The notes under the pieces: generated by a model
What the model saw: only the letters and a program-made list of their open reading frames with translations
Told to the model about the DNA's origin: nothing
Database searches by the model: none
Origin: Gammaproteobacteria bacterium
GTDB lineage: Bacteria; Pseudomonadota; Gammaproteobacteria; Steroidobacterales; GCA-2729495
DNA length: 64,000 bases
Direction: 5' to 3'
Assembly: GCA_030426355.1 (NCBI GenBank)
Contig: JAUHYQ010000001.1
Location: 62,001 to 126,000 of the forward strand
Made by a program: the position numbers and the translations under genes
In this document: positions 1 to 8,017 of the stretch, in pieces
How the letters are laid out: each line of letters opens with the position of its first letter
How positions within the stretch are numbered: the first letter of the stretch is position 1

Positions 1-1298
1 GCGAGATTGCGCAGCCGCAAGTTGAGGATAGCCTCGGCCTGTATGTCGGATAGCTTGAATTTTTTCATCAAGACCGGCTTGGGCTCATCTTCCTCACGAA
101 TAATCTTGATGACCCTGTCGATATTAAGGTACGCAACCAACAAGCCATCCAGCACATGCAGCCGCTCCTGCACACGGTCTCGGCGGTATTCCAGCCGCCG
201 ACGCACGGTGGCCAGGCGAAAGTCCAGCCACTCGGTCAGCAGCTCCTTGAGCCCGCGCACCGCGGGTCGGCCGTCCAGGCCAATCACATTGAGATTAACC
301 CGCACTGTGCGCTCCAGATCGGTGGTCGCACAAAGATGGCTCATCAGGTCATCCGCATCAATGCGGTTGGAACGCGGCGAAATTATCAGGCGGGTCGGGT
401 TTTCATGGTCTGACTCATCGCGCAAATCCTCAACCATGGGCAGCTTTTTGGCACGCATCTGCGCGGCAATCTGCTCAAGAATCTTGCTACCCGAGGCCTG
501 AAACGGCAGCCCCGTAATTATAATGTCCTGACCTTCGCGCTCCCAGGTGGCACGCACCCGCAGCGTGCCATTTCCGGTTTTATAGATATTGGCGATCTCC
601 TCCCGGGGAGAAATCATCTCGCCACCGGTTGGAAAATCCGGGCCTTTGATGTGGCTCATGATGCCGCGCAGTGTTGTTTCCGGCTTGTCGATCAGGCGCA
701 CCAGGGCCGACACGACTTCACCCAGATTGTGCGGCGGCACGTCGGTGGACATGCCGACCGCAATACCCGTGGCACCGTTTAACAGCAAGTTTGGCAACTG
801 CGCCGGCAGCAGAGCCGGTTCTTCCAGTGTGCCGTCAAAGTTCTGCGTCCATGCCACCGTTCCGGAGCCCAGTTCCGACAGCAGGGTGCCCGCGTAAGCC
901 GTGAGCCTCGCTTCGGTGTAACGCATGGCCGCAAACGATTTCGGGTCGTCCGGCGAACCCCAGTTACCATGGCCGTCGACGGTCGGGTAACGGTAGGAAA
1001 AACTCTGCGCCATGTGCACCATTGCTTCGTAACAGGCCGAATCACCGTGCGGATGAAACTTGCCCAATACGTCACCAATGGTCCGCGCTGATTTTTTTGG
1101 CTTGGACTGCGCCGACAAACCCAGCTCGCTCATTGCATAAATGATGCGCCGCTGCACCGGCTTCAATCCGTCCGCGATATGCGGCAACGCGCGATCGAGG
1201 ATGACGTACATCGAATAATCGAGGTAAGCCTTCTCGGTAAATTTGGCAAGCGGCAGCTTCTCGATGCCTTCAAAGTCCAATTGATTTTGTTCGCTCAT
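1..1298 (-). CDS. parC: DNA topoisomerase IV subunit A, C-terminally cut by the window edge
   Basis: Subunit A of the type IIA topoisomerase that decatenates daughter chromosomes; it carries the DNA-cleaving tyrosine. The minus-strand frame opens with ATG at 1298 and runs off the left edge without a stop, giving about 432 residues of an expected 740-750. The N-terminus reads [20 protein letters not shown] and leads into the family segment [20 protein letters not shown]. The quinolone-resistance region is wild type ([12 protein letters not shown], Ser and Glu intact). The catalytic tyrosine lies in [11 protein letters not shown]. parE ends 42 bases upstream, so the two subunits are probably one transcription unit. 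ParC rather than GyrA is inferred from the parE linkage and the ParC-like N-terminus. Confidence 0.95.
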   Translation of the reverse strand, partial: MSEQNQLDFEGIEKLPLAKFTEKAYLDYSMYVILDRALPHIADGLKPVQRRIIYAMSELGLSAQSKPKKSARTIGDVLGKFHPHGDSACYEAMVHMAQSFSYRYPTVDGHGNWGSPDDPKSFAAMRYTEARLTAYAGTLLSELGSGTVAWTQNFDGTLEEPALLPAQLPNLLLNGATGIAVGMSTDVPPHNLGEVVSALVRLIDKPETTLRGIMSHIKGPDFPTGGEMISPREEIANIYKTGNGTLRVRATWEREGQDIIITGLPFQASGSKILEQIAAQMRAKKLPMVEDLRDESDHENPTRLIISPRSNRIDADDLMSHLCATTDLERTVRVNLNVIGLDGRPAVRGLKELLTEWLDFRLATVRRRLEYRRDRVQERLHVLDGLLVAYLNIDRVIKIIREEDEPKPVLMKKFKLSDIQAEAILNLRLRNL

Positions 1299-1340
1299 GC
1301 GCTACTTCCTGATGCCCGGCCTGCGCCACAAGCCGGTGTC

Positions 1341-3239
1341 TTAAATCTCGGCTAAATTGCCCTTACTCTCCAGCCAGTCGCGCCGGTCTTTGGCACGCTT
1401 CTTGGCAAGCAACATGTCCATGACTTTCTGCGTGTCGTCGCTGGCGTCTATGGTCAACTGCACCAGCCGACGTGTTTCCGGCGCCATGGTTGTGTCGCGC
1501 AGCTGCCCCGGACTCATCTCGCCAAGGCCCTTAAACCGCGTGATATTCACTTTGCCCTTTAGTTTCTCGGCCTCAATGCGGTCGAGTACACCCTGCCGCT
1601 CCGACTCGTCCAGTGCGTAATACACCTGCTTGCCGACATCGATACGGTACAAAGGCGGCATCGCAACGTATATGTAGCCTTCTTTCACCAGGGCCGGAAA
1701 ATGCCGCACAAATAACGCGCAGATTAATGTGGCGATATGCAAGCCATCCGAATCGGCATCCGCAAGGATGCACACCTTGTGATAACGCAAACCGGAGAAG
1801 TCGTCGCTGCCCGGGTCCATGCCAATGGCGAGCGAAATATTGCTAACTTCCTGCGACGCGAGCAGCTCACCCGGATCCACTTCCCATGTATTCAGTATTT
1901 TGCCGCGCAGGGGCAACACCGCCTGAAACTCCCTGTTGCGTGCTTGCTTGGCAGACCCTCCGGCTGAATCGCCCTCGACCAAAAACAGTTCGCAACGCTC
2001 GGGGTCAGTGATGGTGCAGTCGGCAAGTTTGCCAGGGAGCGCCGGCCCGGTAGTGATTTTCTTGCGCGTAACCTTCTTGCTCGCCTTGATACGCCGCTGG
2101 GCATTGTCAACGACACGCTGAGCAATCAAATCACCGGAGTCGGGATGCTGATTGAGCCACAAAGCAAAAGTATCTTTCACCACGCCCGAAACGAAGGCCG
2201 CCGACTCCCGCGACGACAGACGTTCCTTGGTCTGACCAGAAAACTGCGGTTCCTCCATCTTGGCCGACAACACAAAACTTACGCCGTCCCAGACATCCTC
2301 CGGGGCGATGCGCACACCCCGGGGCAGCAAACTTCTTATCTCACAATATTCCCGCATTGCCTCGGTCAGGCCGGTACGCAAACCGTTCACATGCGTGCCG
2401 CCCTGAGGAGTGGGTATCAAATTAACGTAGGACTCGCTGACCGACTGAGCGTCGCCATCCGCCCAGACCAAAGCCCAATCCACCTCTTCGCTGTTACCTT
2501 TGAAGCTTCCACCAAACGGCTCGGCGGGCAATGTCTGCACTTTCCCGAGCTCCTCAAGCAGGTACTCTTCCAGGCCACCCTCGTAGAGCCACTCGTGTTT
2601 TTCTTCTTTTTTATCCTTGTTTTTCTCTATGGTGAAACTGATCTTCAGCCCCGGACACAGCACCGCTTTGGCTCGCAGAGCATGCAGTAACCGCGACACC
2701 GAAAAAGCAGCGGTGTCAAAATAGCTCGCATCCGGCCAGAAACGAATAGTGGTGCCGGTCTTACGCTGAGCCACCTTACCGACGACTTCCAGCTTCCCTG
2801 TTTTTTTGCCGCTCTTGAAACTCAGGTTGTACTCTTTACCGTCTCGACGTATCCAGACTTCGAGATTTTTCGACAGTGCATTCACAACCGACACGCCAAC
2901 ACCGTGCAGCCCGCCGGAATACTGATAGTTGTCAGAAGAGAATTTCCCGCCTGCGTGGAGACGGGTAAGGATCAATTCCACCCCCGGGATTTTCTCCTTG
3001 GGGTGCTTGTCCACGGGCATGCCGCGACCGTCGTCGGCCACTTCCAGCGACCCGTCTTTGTAGAGCGTCACGTCGATGCTCTTACAATGACCGGCCATGG
3101 CCTCATCGACGCTGTTGTCTATGACCTCATGCGCCAGATGATTGGGACGGGTCGTGTCCGTATACATGCCCGGCCGCCGGCGCACCGGCTCCAGACCACT
3201 GAGCACCTCGATATCGGATGCGCTGTAACTTTTACTCAC
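1341..3239 (-). CDS. parE: DNA topoisomerase IV subunit B
   Basis: ATPase subunit of topoisomerase IV. The GHKL ATPase motifs are present (EVIDNSVDEAMAG, DDGRGMPVD, GGLHGVGVSVVNALS), followed by the TOPRIM segment (LFLVEGDSAGGSAKQARN, then DADSDG) and the C-terminal GLGEMSPGQLRDTTM block. The open frame extends to 3308, but I chose the GTG at 3239 because it gives 632 residues, close to the usual 630, begins SKSYSASDIEVL like known ParE proteins, and has an AGGGAG ribosome site about nine bases upstream. Nothing argues for the extra 23 residues of the longer frame. Confidence 0.95.
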   Translation of the reverse strand: MSKSYSASDIEVLSGLEPVRRRPGMYTDTTRPNHLAHEVIDNSVDEAMAGHCKSIDVTLYKDGSLEVADDGRGMPVDKHPKEKIPGVELILTRLHAGGKFSSDNYQYSGGLHGVGVSVVNALSKNLEVWIRRDGKEYNLSFKSGKKTGKLEVVGKVAQRKTGTTIRFWPDASYFDTAAFSVSRLLHALRAKAVLCPGLKISFTIEKNKDKKEEKHEWLYEGGLEEYLLEELGKVQTLPAEPFGGSFKGNSEEVDWALVWADGDAQSVSESYVNLIPTPQGGTHVNGLRTGLTEAMREYCEIRSLLPRGVRIAPEDVWDGVSFVLSAKMEEPQFSGQTKERLSSRESAAFVSGVVKDTFALWLNQHPDSGDLIAQRVVDNAQRRIKASKKVTRKKITTGPALPGKLADCTITDPERCELFLVEGDSAGGSAKQARNREFQAVLPLRGKILNTWEVDPGELLASQEVSNISLAIGMDPGSDDFSGLRYHKVCILADADSDGLHIATLICALFVRHFPALVKEGYIYVAMPPLYRIDVGKQVYYALDESERQGVLDRIEAEKLKGKVNITRFKGLGEMSPGQLRDTTMAPETRRLVQLTIDASDDTQKVMDMLLAKKRAKDRRDWLESKGNLAEI

Positions 3240-3326
3240 CCCGGCAACGCTCCCTGCTGCCCATACAATAACCCCTGAAACAGGGCGTCCACTATGGCCT
3301 GCGCACAACTCCGCAAACCGCTATCA

Positions 3327-3357
3327 ACCTGCGGAATGGTATTCCACCTGCGGGAAT
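3327..3357. repeat. Short direct and inverted repeats upstream of parE
   Basis: The 152-base gap between the DUF3501 gene and parE holds ACCTGCGGAAT and ACCTGCGGGAAT as near-identical direct repeats about 19 bases apart. Between them is the perfect palindrome GGAAT-GGT-ATTCC. The cluster lies about 90-120 bases upstream of the parE start, where a promoter (TTGCAT-16-TACCAT on the minus strand) overlaps it. An operator is possible but unproven. Confidence 0.35.
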
Positions 3358-3391
3358 ATGCAACGTAGAGTTATCTGGCGCCGAACCGCAT

Positions 3392-3979
3392 TCAGTCGAG
3401 GTCAGCTATCAGGGATTCGCGCACCAGATCCGGGACGGCAATGCCGTCCAGATTATAGTTGGGATGACCGATACCTACGGTCAAACTCTCACCTGACTTA
3501 AGAGCTTCGATCATGGCCGGCTCCAGTTCGAAACGAAGAAAGTGCACAGCCGATGTCTTGCTGCTGGTCGATCGCTCCATGTCTTCATCGGCAATCGCAT
3601 GTACCCGCTCGTGGCCGTCCACCTGCACCCATACCTTATGCTCGATGCCGGTCAGCCCCGCCAGCGCATGCTTGCGCTCCTCGACATCCGAATACTCGAT
3701 CAGCATGGTCGCCTTCCAGTTGCTACCGTCCGGTATAAGCGGGTTGTAAGCATCCAGCTCATCCTGAATACCCTCGACCTCAAAGATCTTCTCAATACGC
3801 AGCATTTCCTGAATTTGATACTGCATCGTGAGTGAGTCTTCGAAGTGCAAAGTCACGTGATCTCCCAGGGATAAGCGCCGATGGCGTTTGTGGTCGAGCA
3901 CCCGCGCCCTGAAATCCGGTCGGATTCTTGAGTATTCCTCTAATGAATACAGAGATTTATGGTCTAGTTTTGAGTACAT
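3392..3979 (-). CDS. DUF3501 family protein
   Basis: A 195-residue soluble protein that I recognise as the DUF3501 family, whose members lie beside cysteine-rich Fe-S oxidoreductases and rubrerythrins. It contains no cysteines, no signal peptide and no membrane segment, and has many acidic and basic residues. The central part (HVTLHFEDSLTMQYQIQEML) and the end (HPNYNLDGIAVPDLVRESL) look like the conserved family regions. It starts two bases after the stop of the Fe-S gene, so translation is probably coupled. The biochemical role is unknown; the context suggests a partner in a redox or oxidative-stress module. Confidence 0.75.
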   Translation of the reverse strand: MYSKLDHKSLYSLEEYSRIRPDFRARVLDHKRHRRLSLGDHVTLHFEDSLTMQYQIQEMLRIEKIFEVEGIQDELDAYNPLIPDGSNWKATMLIEYSDVEERKHALAGLTGIEHKVWVQVDGHERVHAIADEDMERSTSSKTSAVHFLRFELEPAMIEALKSGESLTVGIGHPNYNLDGIAVPDLVRESLIADLD

Positions 3980-3981
3980 AT

Positions 3982-5334
3982 CTAGATACGGTAGGCGTAC
4001 CGTAACAGGCTCATCGGGTGACTGTAGACTCCGGATTTCTCCAGCAAGCCGTCAATCTGGGCTCCTGCCATCGGGCAGTCACTGGTCAAATGGGCCGCGC
4101 CCGAGTCATTAACCTGGCGCACCACCGGCCGGGCAATCTTGACGGCAGCCTCGCGAAACCGTTTTTTAACCCCATAGGTACCGTCATGACCCGAGCAACG
4201 CTCTATAACCTGCACACGGGTGTCAGGAATAAGCTGTAGCACGTCGCGCGTCTTCAGTCCAATATTCTGCACTCGCAAATGGCAGGGAACCTGGTAAGCG
4301 ACGTCGCCCAATGGCTGAGCGAAGTCGGTTAAGAACCGCTCGCCCTTGTGCCGCAGATACAGGTATTCAAAGGGATCGAAAAAGGCCCCGGCAACTTTCT
4401 GCACGGCTTCTTCGTCCGGGAACATCAACGGTAATTCCTGACGAAACATCAGTGCACAGGATGGCACCGGCGCCACGATGTCCCAGCCATTCTCCACCCA
4501 TGCCAGCAACTGCGGCACGTTCACGTCCTTGGCGCGCGCTACAGAGTCCAGATCGCCCAACTCGAGTTTCGGCATGCCGCAGCACTTTTCTTTATCAATT
4601 AGTGCCACCGGAATGCCGTTATGGCGATATACGGCCACCAGGTCTTCGATAATCTGCGGGCTGTTCTTGTTGCCATAACAGGTCAGGTACAACACTACCT
4701 TGCCCTGCGTGCCGTTGACCGGTTCGCCCTGCGCTTCCCTGCCGACCACCTCGGCTGCCACGCGCCGGCGACCGGAACGGCCGTGATACTCGGGTATGGG
4801 CGCCGACTTATCCACACCCAATGCTGCTTCAAGCACTGCGCGACCTACCGCCGAACGATTGACCGCGTTCACTGCCTCGGCAATAACCGGAATGCCCGCT
4901 ATAGAACCGACCGTGTCGGTATCAGACAGAATACGGTCCGGCATGGATGCGCCTTGCTCGCGAAATTTTTTCGCCTTGGCGCGCAGCATCAGGTGGGGAA
5001 AATCAATGTTCCACTCATGCGGCGGAACATAAGGGCACTTACTCATGTAACACATGTCGCACAGGTAGCATTCATCCACCACCTGCTGAAACACGCTTTT
5101 AGGAACGCTGTCCACCTCGCCCGTATCGGACTCGTCAACAGCGTCAAACAAGGTCGGAAATGCATTGCACAGGTTGAAACAGCGACGACAGCCGTGACAA
5201 ACATCAAATACGCGCTCCAACTCGGCCTCGAGCGAGGCCGGGTCGTAGAAGTCGTCACTTTGCCAGTCCAGCGGATGGCGTGTAGGCGCCTCAAGACTGC
5301 CTTCACGCGACCCGCTGTCTGAAGTTGAACTCAC
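3982..5334 (-). CDS. (Fe-S)-binding oxidoreductase with two 4Fe-4S motifs and CCG domains (GlpC/HdrB-like)
   Basis: A 450-residue cytoplasmic protein. The first third has two cluster motifs, CHGCRRCFNLC near residue 46 and CYLCDMCYMSKCP near residue 90, typical of GlpC/HdrC-type electron-transfer subunits. The C-terminal two thirds carry paired cysteine-rich domains: one has a standard CCGMPKLELGD, the second has CSGHDGT in place of CCG, as in some GlpC relatives. The family passes electrons between flavin or quinone partners and disulphides or other acceptors. No catalytic subunit lies nearby; the neighbours are DUF3501 and rubrerythrin. I infer that it reduces, or is reduced by, the rubrerythrin, which lacks its own rubredoxin domain. 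Substrate unknown. Confidence 0.8.
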   Translation of the reverse strand: MSSTSDSGSREGSLEAPTRHPLDWQSDDFYDPASLEAELERVFDVCHGCRRCFNLCNAFPTLFDAVDESDTGEVDSVPKSVFQQVVDECYLCDMCYMSKCPYVPPHEWNIDFPHLMLRAKAKKFREQGASMPDRILSDTDTVGSIAGIPVIAEAVNAVNRSAVGRAVLEAALGVDKSAPIPEYHGRSGRRRVAAEVVGREAQGEPVNGTQGKVVLYLTCYGNKNSPQIIEDLVAVYRHNGIPVALIDKEKCCGMPKLELGDLDSVARAKDVNVPQLLAWVENGWDIVAPVPSCALMFRQELPLMFPDEEAVQKVAGAFFDPFEYLYLRHKGERFLTDFAQPLGDVAYQVPCHLRVQNIGLKTRDVLQLIPDTRVQVIERCSGHDGTYGVKKRFREAAVKIARPVVRQVNDSGAAHLTSDCPMAGAQIDGLLEKSGVYSHPMSLLRYAYRI

Positions 5335-5355
5335 TTTGTCCGAAACTAACGCGCG

Positions 5356-5775
5356 CTAGTCATCAAGCGCATCGAGGGCTTTCTGAAAACGATTGGCGTG
5401 CGAACGCTCGGCCTTGGCAAGCGTTTCAAACCAGTCGGAGATTTCTTCAAAACCCTCGTCACGGGCATCTTTTGCCATGCCCGGATACATATCGGTGTAT
5501 TCGTGGGTCTCGCCCGCTACCGCTGCCTTGAGGTTGGCCGACGTGCCACCTATGGGCAGCCCCGTCGCAGGATCGCCCACTGCAGCCAGATAATCCAGAT
5601 GGCCATGCGCATGACCGGTTTCACCTTCTGCGGTCGAACGGAATAAAGCCGCTACGTCGTTATAACCTTCCACATCGGCCTTACCAGCAAAGTACAGGTA
5701 ACGACGATTTGCTTGCGATTCACCGGCAAAGGCATCCTTCAGATGCTGCTCGGTTTTGCTGCCTTTGAGATCCAT
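5356..5775 (-). CDS. Rubrerythrin (diiron domain only)
   Basis: A non-haem diiron protein of the ferritin-like superfamily, usually a peroxide-scavenging reductase. The 139-residue product has the paired helical ligand motifs ([57 protein letters not shown]). It ends directly after this domain, so the C-terminal rubredoxin found in classical rubrerythrins is absent. The open frame extends upstream to 5892, but the ATG at 5775 follows AAGGAG at good spacing and matches the family start. It is the first gene of the rubrerythrin / Fe-S protein / DUF3501 unit, with 21 bases to the next gene. Confidence 0.9.
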   Translation of the reverse strand: MDLKGSKTEQHLKDAFAGESQANRRYLYFAGKADVEGYNDVAALFRSTAEGETGHAHGHLDYLAAVGDPATGLPIGGTSANLKAAVAGETHEYTDMYPGMAKDARDEGFEEISDWFETLAKAERSHANRFQKALDALDD

Positions 5776-5803
5776 GGTTTTCTCCTTTTTTGTACTGAGT
5801 CTA

Positions 5804-5832
5804 ACCATAGGTTCAGCCCGCCAAACTGTCAA
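5804..5832 (-). promoter_or_regulatory. Sigma70-type promoter of the rubrerythrin operon
   Basis: On the minus strand TTGACA (5827-5832) is followed after exactly 17 bases by TATGGT (5804-5809). The -35 is perfect and the -10 matches four of six. It lies about 30 bases ahead of the rubrerythrin start, so the leader is short. Confidence 0.75.
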
Positions 5833-5928
5833 TATGTAATATGCGCAGCTTGGCAGCGGCATCGCAATTGACCGGCGCACAGGCCTGTGCAAGTCTGTGC
5901 CGCCCGGTCACCGTCAGGACAACATGCC

Positions 5929-6165
5929 GTGAGTGCTCAGAAAAAAACCACACCCAATCTGGAGAAATCCATGGCGGAGCTGGAGGATATCGTCCAGCAA
6001 CTGGAAGAAGGCGATATTCCCCTGGAAAAAGCACTGCAGCAGTTTGAGAAAGGGGTGAAACTCAGTCGCGACTGCCAGAAAGCTCTCGACAGTGCCGAGC
6101 AACGGGTTAAGGTGCTGCTGAAAGACAAACTGGAAGACTTCAGTCCGGACGATTCTGCCGACTGA
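5929..6165 (+). CDS. xseB: Exodeoxyribonuclease VII small subunit
   Basis: Small subunit of the XseAB single-strand exonuclease. The product contains the family core (NLEKSMAELEDIVQQLEEGD, PLEKALQQFEKGVKLSRDCQ) as two predicted helices and ends with an acidic tail. I chose the GTG at 5929, which gives 78 residues (family about 80) with AGGA upstream; the longer frame from 5887 adds sequence unlike the family. In Pseudomonas and E. coli xseB is followed by ispA and dxs. Here it is alone, divergent from rubrerythrin and convergent with the kinase gene. The large subunit xseA is at about 36-37 kb. Confidence 0.9.
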   Translation: MSAQKKTTPNLEKSMAELEDIVQQLEEGDIPLEKALQQFEKGVKLSRDCQKALDSAEQRVKVLLKDKLEDFSPDDSAD

Positions 6166-6189
6166 TCAGTGGGCACATTCCCATAACGG

Positions 6190-7491
6190 TTAATCGCTTT
6201 TTGCGTTGCCCTGCAATCGGCGGATGAGTGACCGCAAAAACACTTTGTTGAAGCGTAACTGGCACTCGGTGGACAGCTGCTCCAGCAGTGTTGCACTGAC
6301 GCTCAATACGGTAACCGGGTTCTTGGCACGAATGGTTGCCGTGCGCTTCACGCCGGAAACATAGCTGGCCTCGCCGAAACAGCTGCCCGTTTCCATTTCG
6401 CCAAGCCCAACGCCATTACTCTCGACGACGCAAGTTCCGGATACAACGATGTAAAAACGGTCATCCATCTCACCCTCGCGCACGATATCCTGAGCGGTGC
6501 CGTAGTCACGCCATTCGCTGGCGTGCATCAGTTCGCTGATTTCCGCATGCGAGAACTCATGGAAGAAGGTCAGGCGTCGCAGTAGCGACAGGCGCTCTTT
6601 TTCGTCTATACCGTCATGCTGCTGCCGGGTGATGCTCTGGTAAACACGCGTCAAATCTGCCGCAAACTCCGCACCATTGGAGAATCGCTGTTCAGGCTCT
6701 TTGTACATCGCTTTAGCAACGACGTCTTCAAGTTCTTCGGGCACATCGGCGCGTAATGTGTGGATAGGCGCCGGTGTCGAAAACACGATATTGTTCAACA
6801 GTTTCGCGAGCACCTTGGCGCGAAACGGACGAAAGCCCGTCAGCATTTCGTACATTACGGCACCCAGAGAATAGATATCGGATGCGCGCGTCAGATCCTG
6901 AGACTGCACCTGTTCCGGCGACATGTAGCTGGGCGAGCCCGCGATACCCTGAATCACCGACATATCGGCGTCTTTCAGTAAAGCAATACCAAAATCAATG
7001 ATGCGCACATCGTTGTCAGGTGTCAGCATGATGTTGCTGGGCTTAATGTCACGATGAATAAGCCCGCGACCGTGCGCATAGTGCAACGCCTTCGCACACT
7101 TGTAGATGATTTCAATAACGTCTTCAATACGCAGCAAATGATCGGGCTTGCAGTAGGTAGCCAACGTTCGCGCCCCGCGCACGTGCTCCATCACCACATA
7201 GTAACGGCCGTCTTCTTCGCCGGCGTCAAAAATCGGAAGAATATTCGGGTGCTGCAATTTGCCGACAATATGCGCCTCGTTAAAGAACATCTTGCGGGCG
7301 ACTTTCGCCGACTGGCTGTCGGCATCAGGCTGCGCATGATAAAGCTTAACCGCGACGTCACGACCGTAATACGGGTCGTGCGACAAGTAGACGTCGCCCG
7401 TCGTACCCTGTCCGATTTCCTGCAGGATCTCATACTTACCGACTTTCGCCGGAACAGAACGACCCCTCGTATTGTTTGCCGCCAGCGGCAT
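6190..7491 (-). CDS. Ser/Thr protein kinase with C-terminal cyclic-nucleotide-binding domain
   Basis: A 433-residue cytoplasmic Hanks-type kinase fused to a CAP-ED domain, an arrangement like eukaryotic PKG in reverse order. Kinase residues 18-290 have the glycine loop GQGTTGDVYL, lysine in DVAVKLYH, helix-C Glu in NEAHIVGKLQHPNI, HRDIKPSN, DFGIALL and SPEQ, so it looks catalytically complete. Residues 310-425 form the cNMP domain, with a phosphate cassette FGEASYVSGVKRTATIRA that keeps the Glu and Arg needed for cyclic-nucleotide binding. There are no membrane segments. The start at 7491 has AAGG eight bases upstream. It lies 46 bases after pgpA on the same strand and may be the last gene of the riboflavin operon. 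Substrate unknown. Confidence 0.9.
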   Translation of the reverse strand: MPLAANNTRGRSVPAKVGKYEILQEIGQGTTGDVYLSHDPYYGRDVAVKLYHAQPDADSQSAKVARKMFFNEAHIVGKLQHPNILPIFDAGEEDGRYYVVMEHVRGARTLATYCKPDHLLRIEDVIEIIYKCAKALHYAHGRGLIHRDIKPSNIMLTPDNDVRIIDFGIALLKDADMSVIQGIAGSPSYMSPEQVQSQDLTRASDIYSLGAVMYEMLTGFRPFRAKVLAKLLNNIVFSTPAPIHTLRADVPEELEDVVAKAMYKEPEQRFSNGAEFAADLTRVYQSITRQQHDGIDEKERLSLLRRLTFFHEFSHAEISELMHASEWRDYGTAQDIVREGEMDDRFYIVVSGTCVVESNGVGLGEMETGSCFGEASYVSGVKRTATIRAKNPVTVLSVSATLLEQLSTECQLRFNKVFLRSLIRRLQGNAKSD

Positions 7492-7537
7492 ACACGTGAC
7501 CTTTTCGCGGCAGAAGCCGGGTCACGCGGGTATCACG

Positions 7538-8014
7538 TCACCACAGAAATCTGCTAAACAACAATAAACAAGCGGCGTACAGCGCCGCTATTACGTCATC
7601 TAGCATAATTCCGAGACCTCCCTGCAATCTGTGATCCAGGTCGCGAATCGGCCAGGGTTTCCAGATATCAAACAACCGGAAGAGCAAGAAAGAAACCAGT
7701 ACCCACAAGGGCTCCAGAGGCACAACAAGCAGTGTGAGGTACATTCCGACGACCTCGTCCCAGACAATTCCGCCGTGATCGTGAACTCCCAGGCGCCGGG
7801 CACTGACCCCGCATACCCATACACCGAAGGTGAATATGACAACTGCTACCGCAAGCTGCATCCACCACAATGCCGGCGTCGCCAACCACAGCGGTATTGC
7901 CAGCAATGAGCCAAAAGTGCCGGGTGCAACCGGTATAAGCCCCAGACCAAAACCAAAAGCCGGCCAATGCAACGGGTCGCGCACGACTTTCTTGATGAGT
8001 TCTCGGTGCTCCAT
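7538..8014 (-). CDS. pgpA: Phosphatidylglycerophosphatase A
   Basis: Integral inner-membrane enzyme that dephosphorylates phosphatidylglycerol phosphate to phosphatidylglycerol. The 158-residue product has the family N-terminus GFGLGLIPVAPGTFGSLLAI and the conserved acidic segment GGIVWDEVVGM, plus three or four hydrophobic stretches. It starts three bases after the thiL stop, the usual order nusB-thiL-pgpA. Confidence 0.93.
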   Translation of the reverse strand: MEHRELIKKVVRDPLHWPAFGFGLGLIPVAPGTFGSLLAIPLWLATPALWWMQLAVAVVIFTFGVWVCGVSARRLGVHDHGGIVWDEVVGMYLTLLVVPLEPLWVLVSFLLFRLFDIWKPWPIRDLDHRLQGGLGIMLDDVIAALYAACLLLFSRFLW

Positions 8015-8017
8015 GCC

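Noticed and set aside
4621-5322. Long plus-strand frame of 233 codons antisense to the Fe-S oxidoreductase gene
   Set aside because: It is a shadow of the well-supported minus-strand gene, has no family resemblance and no ribosome site.
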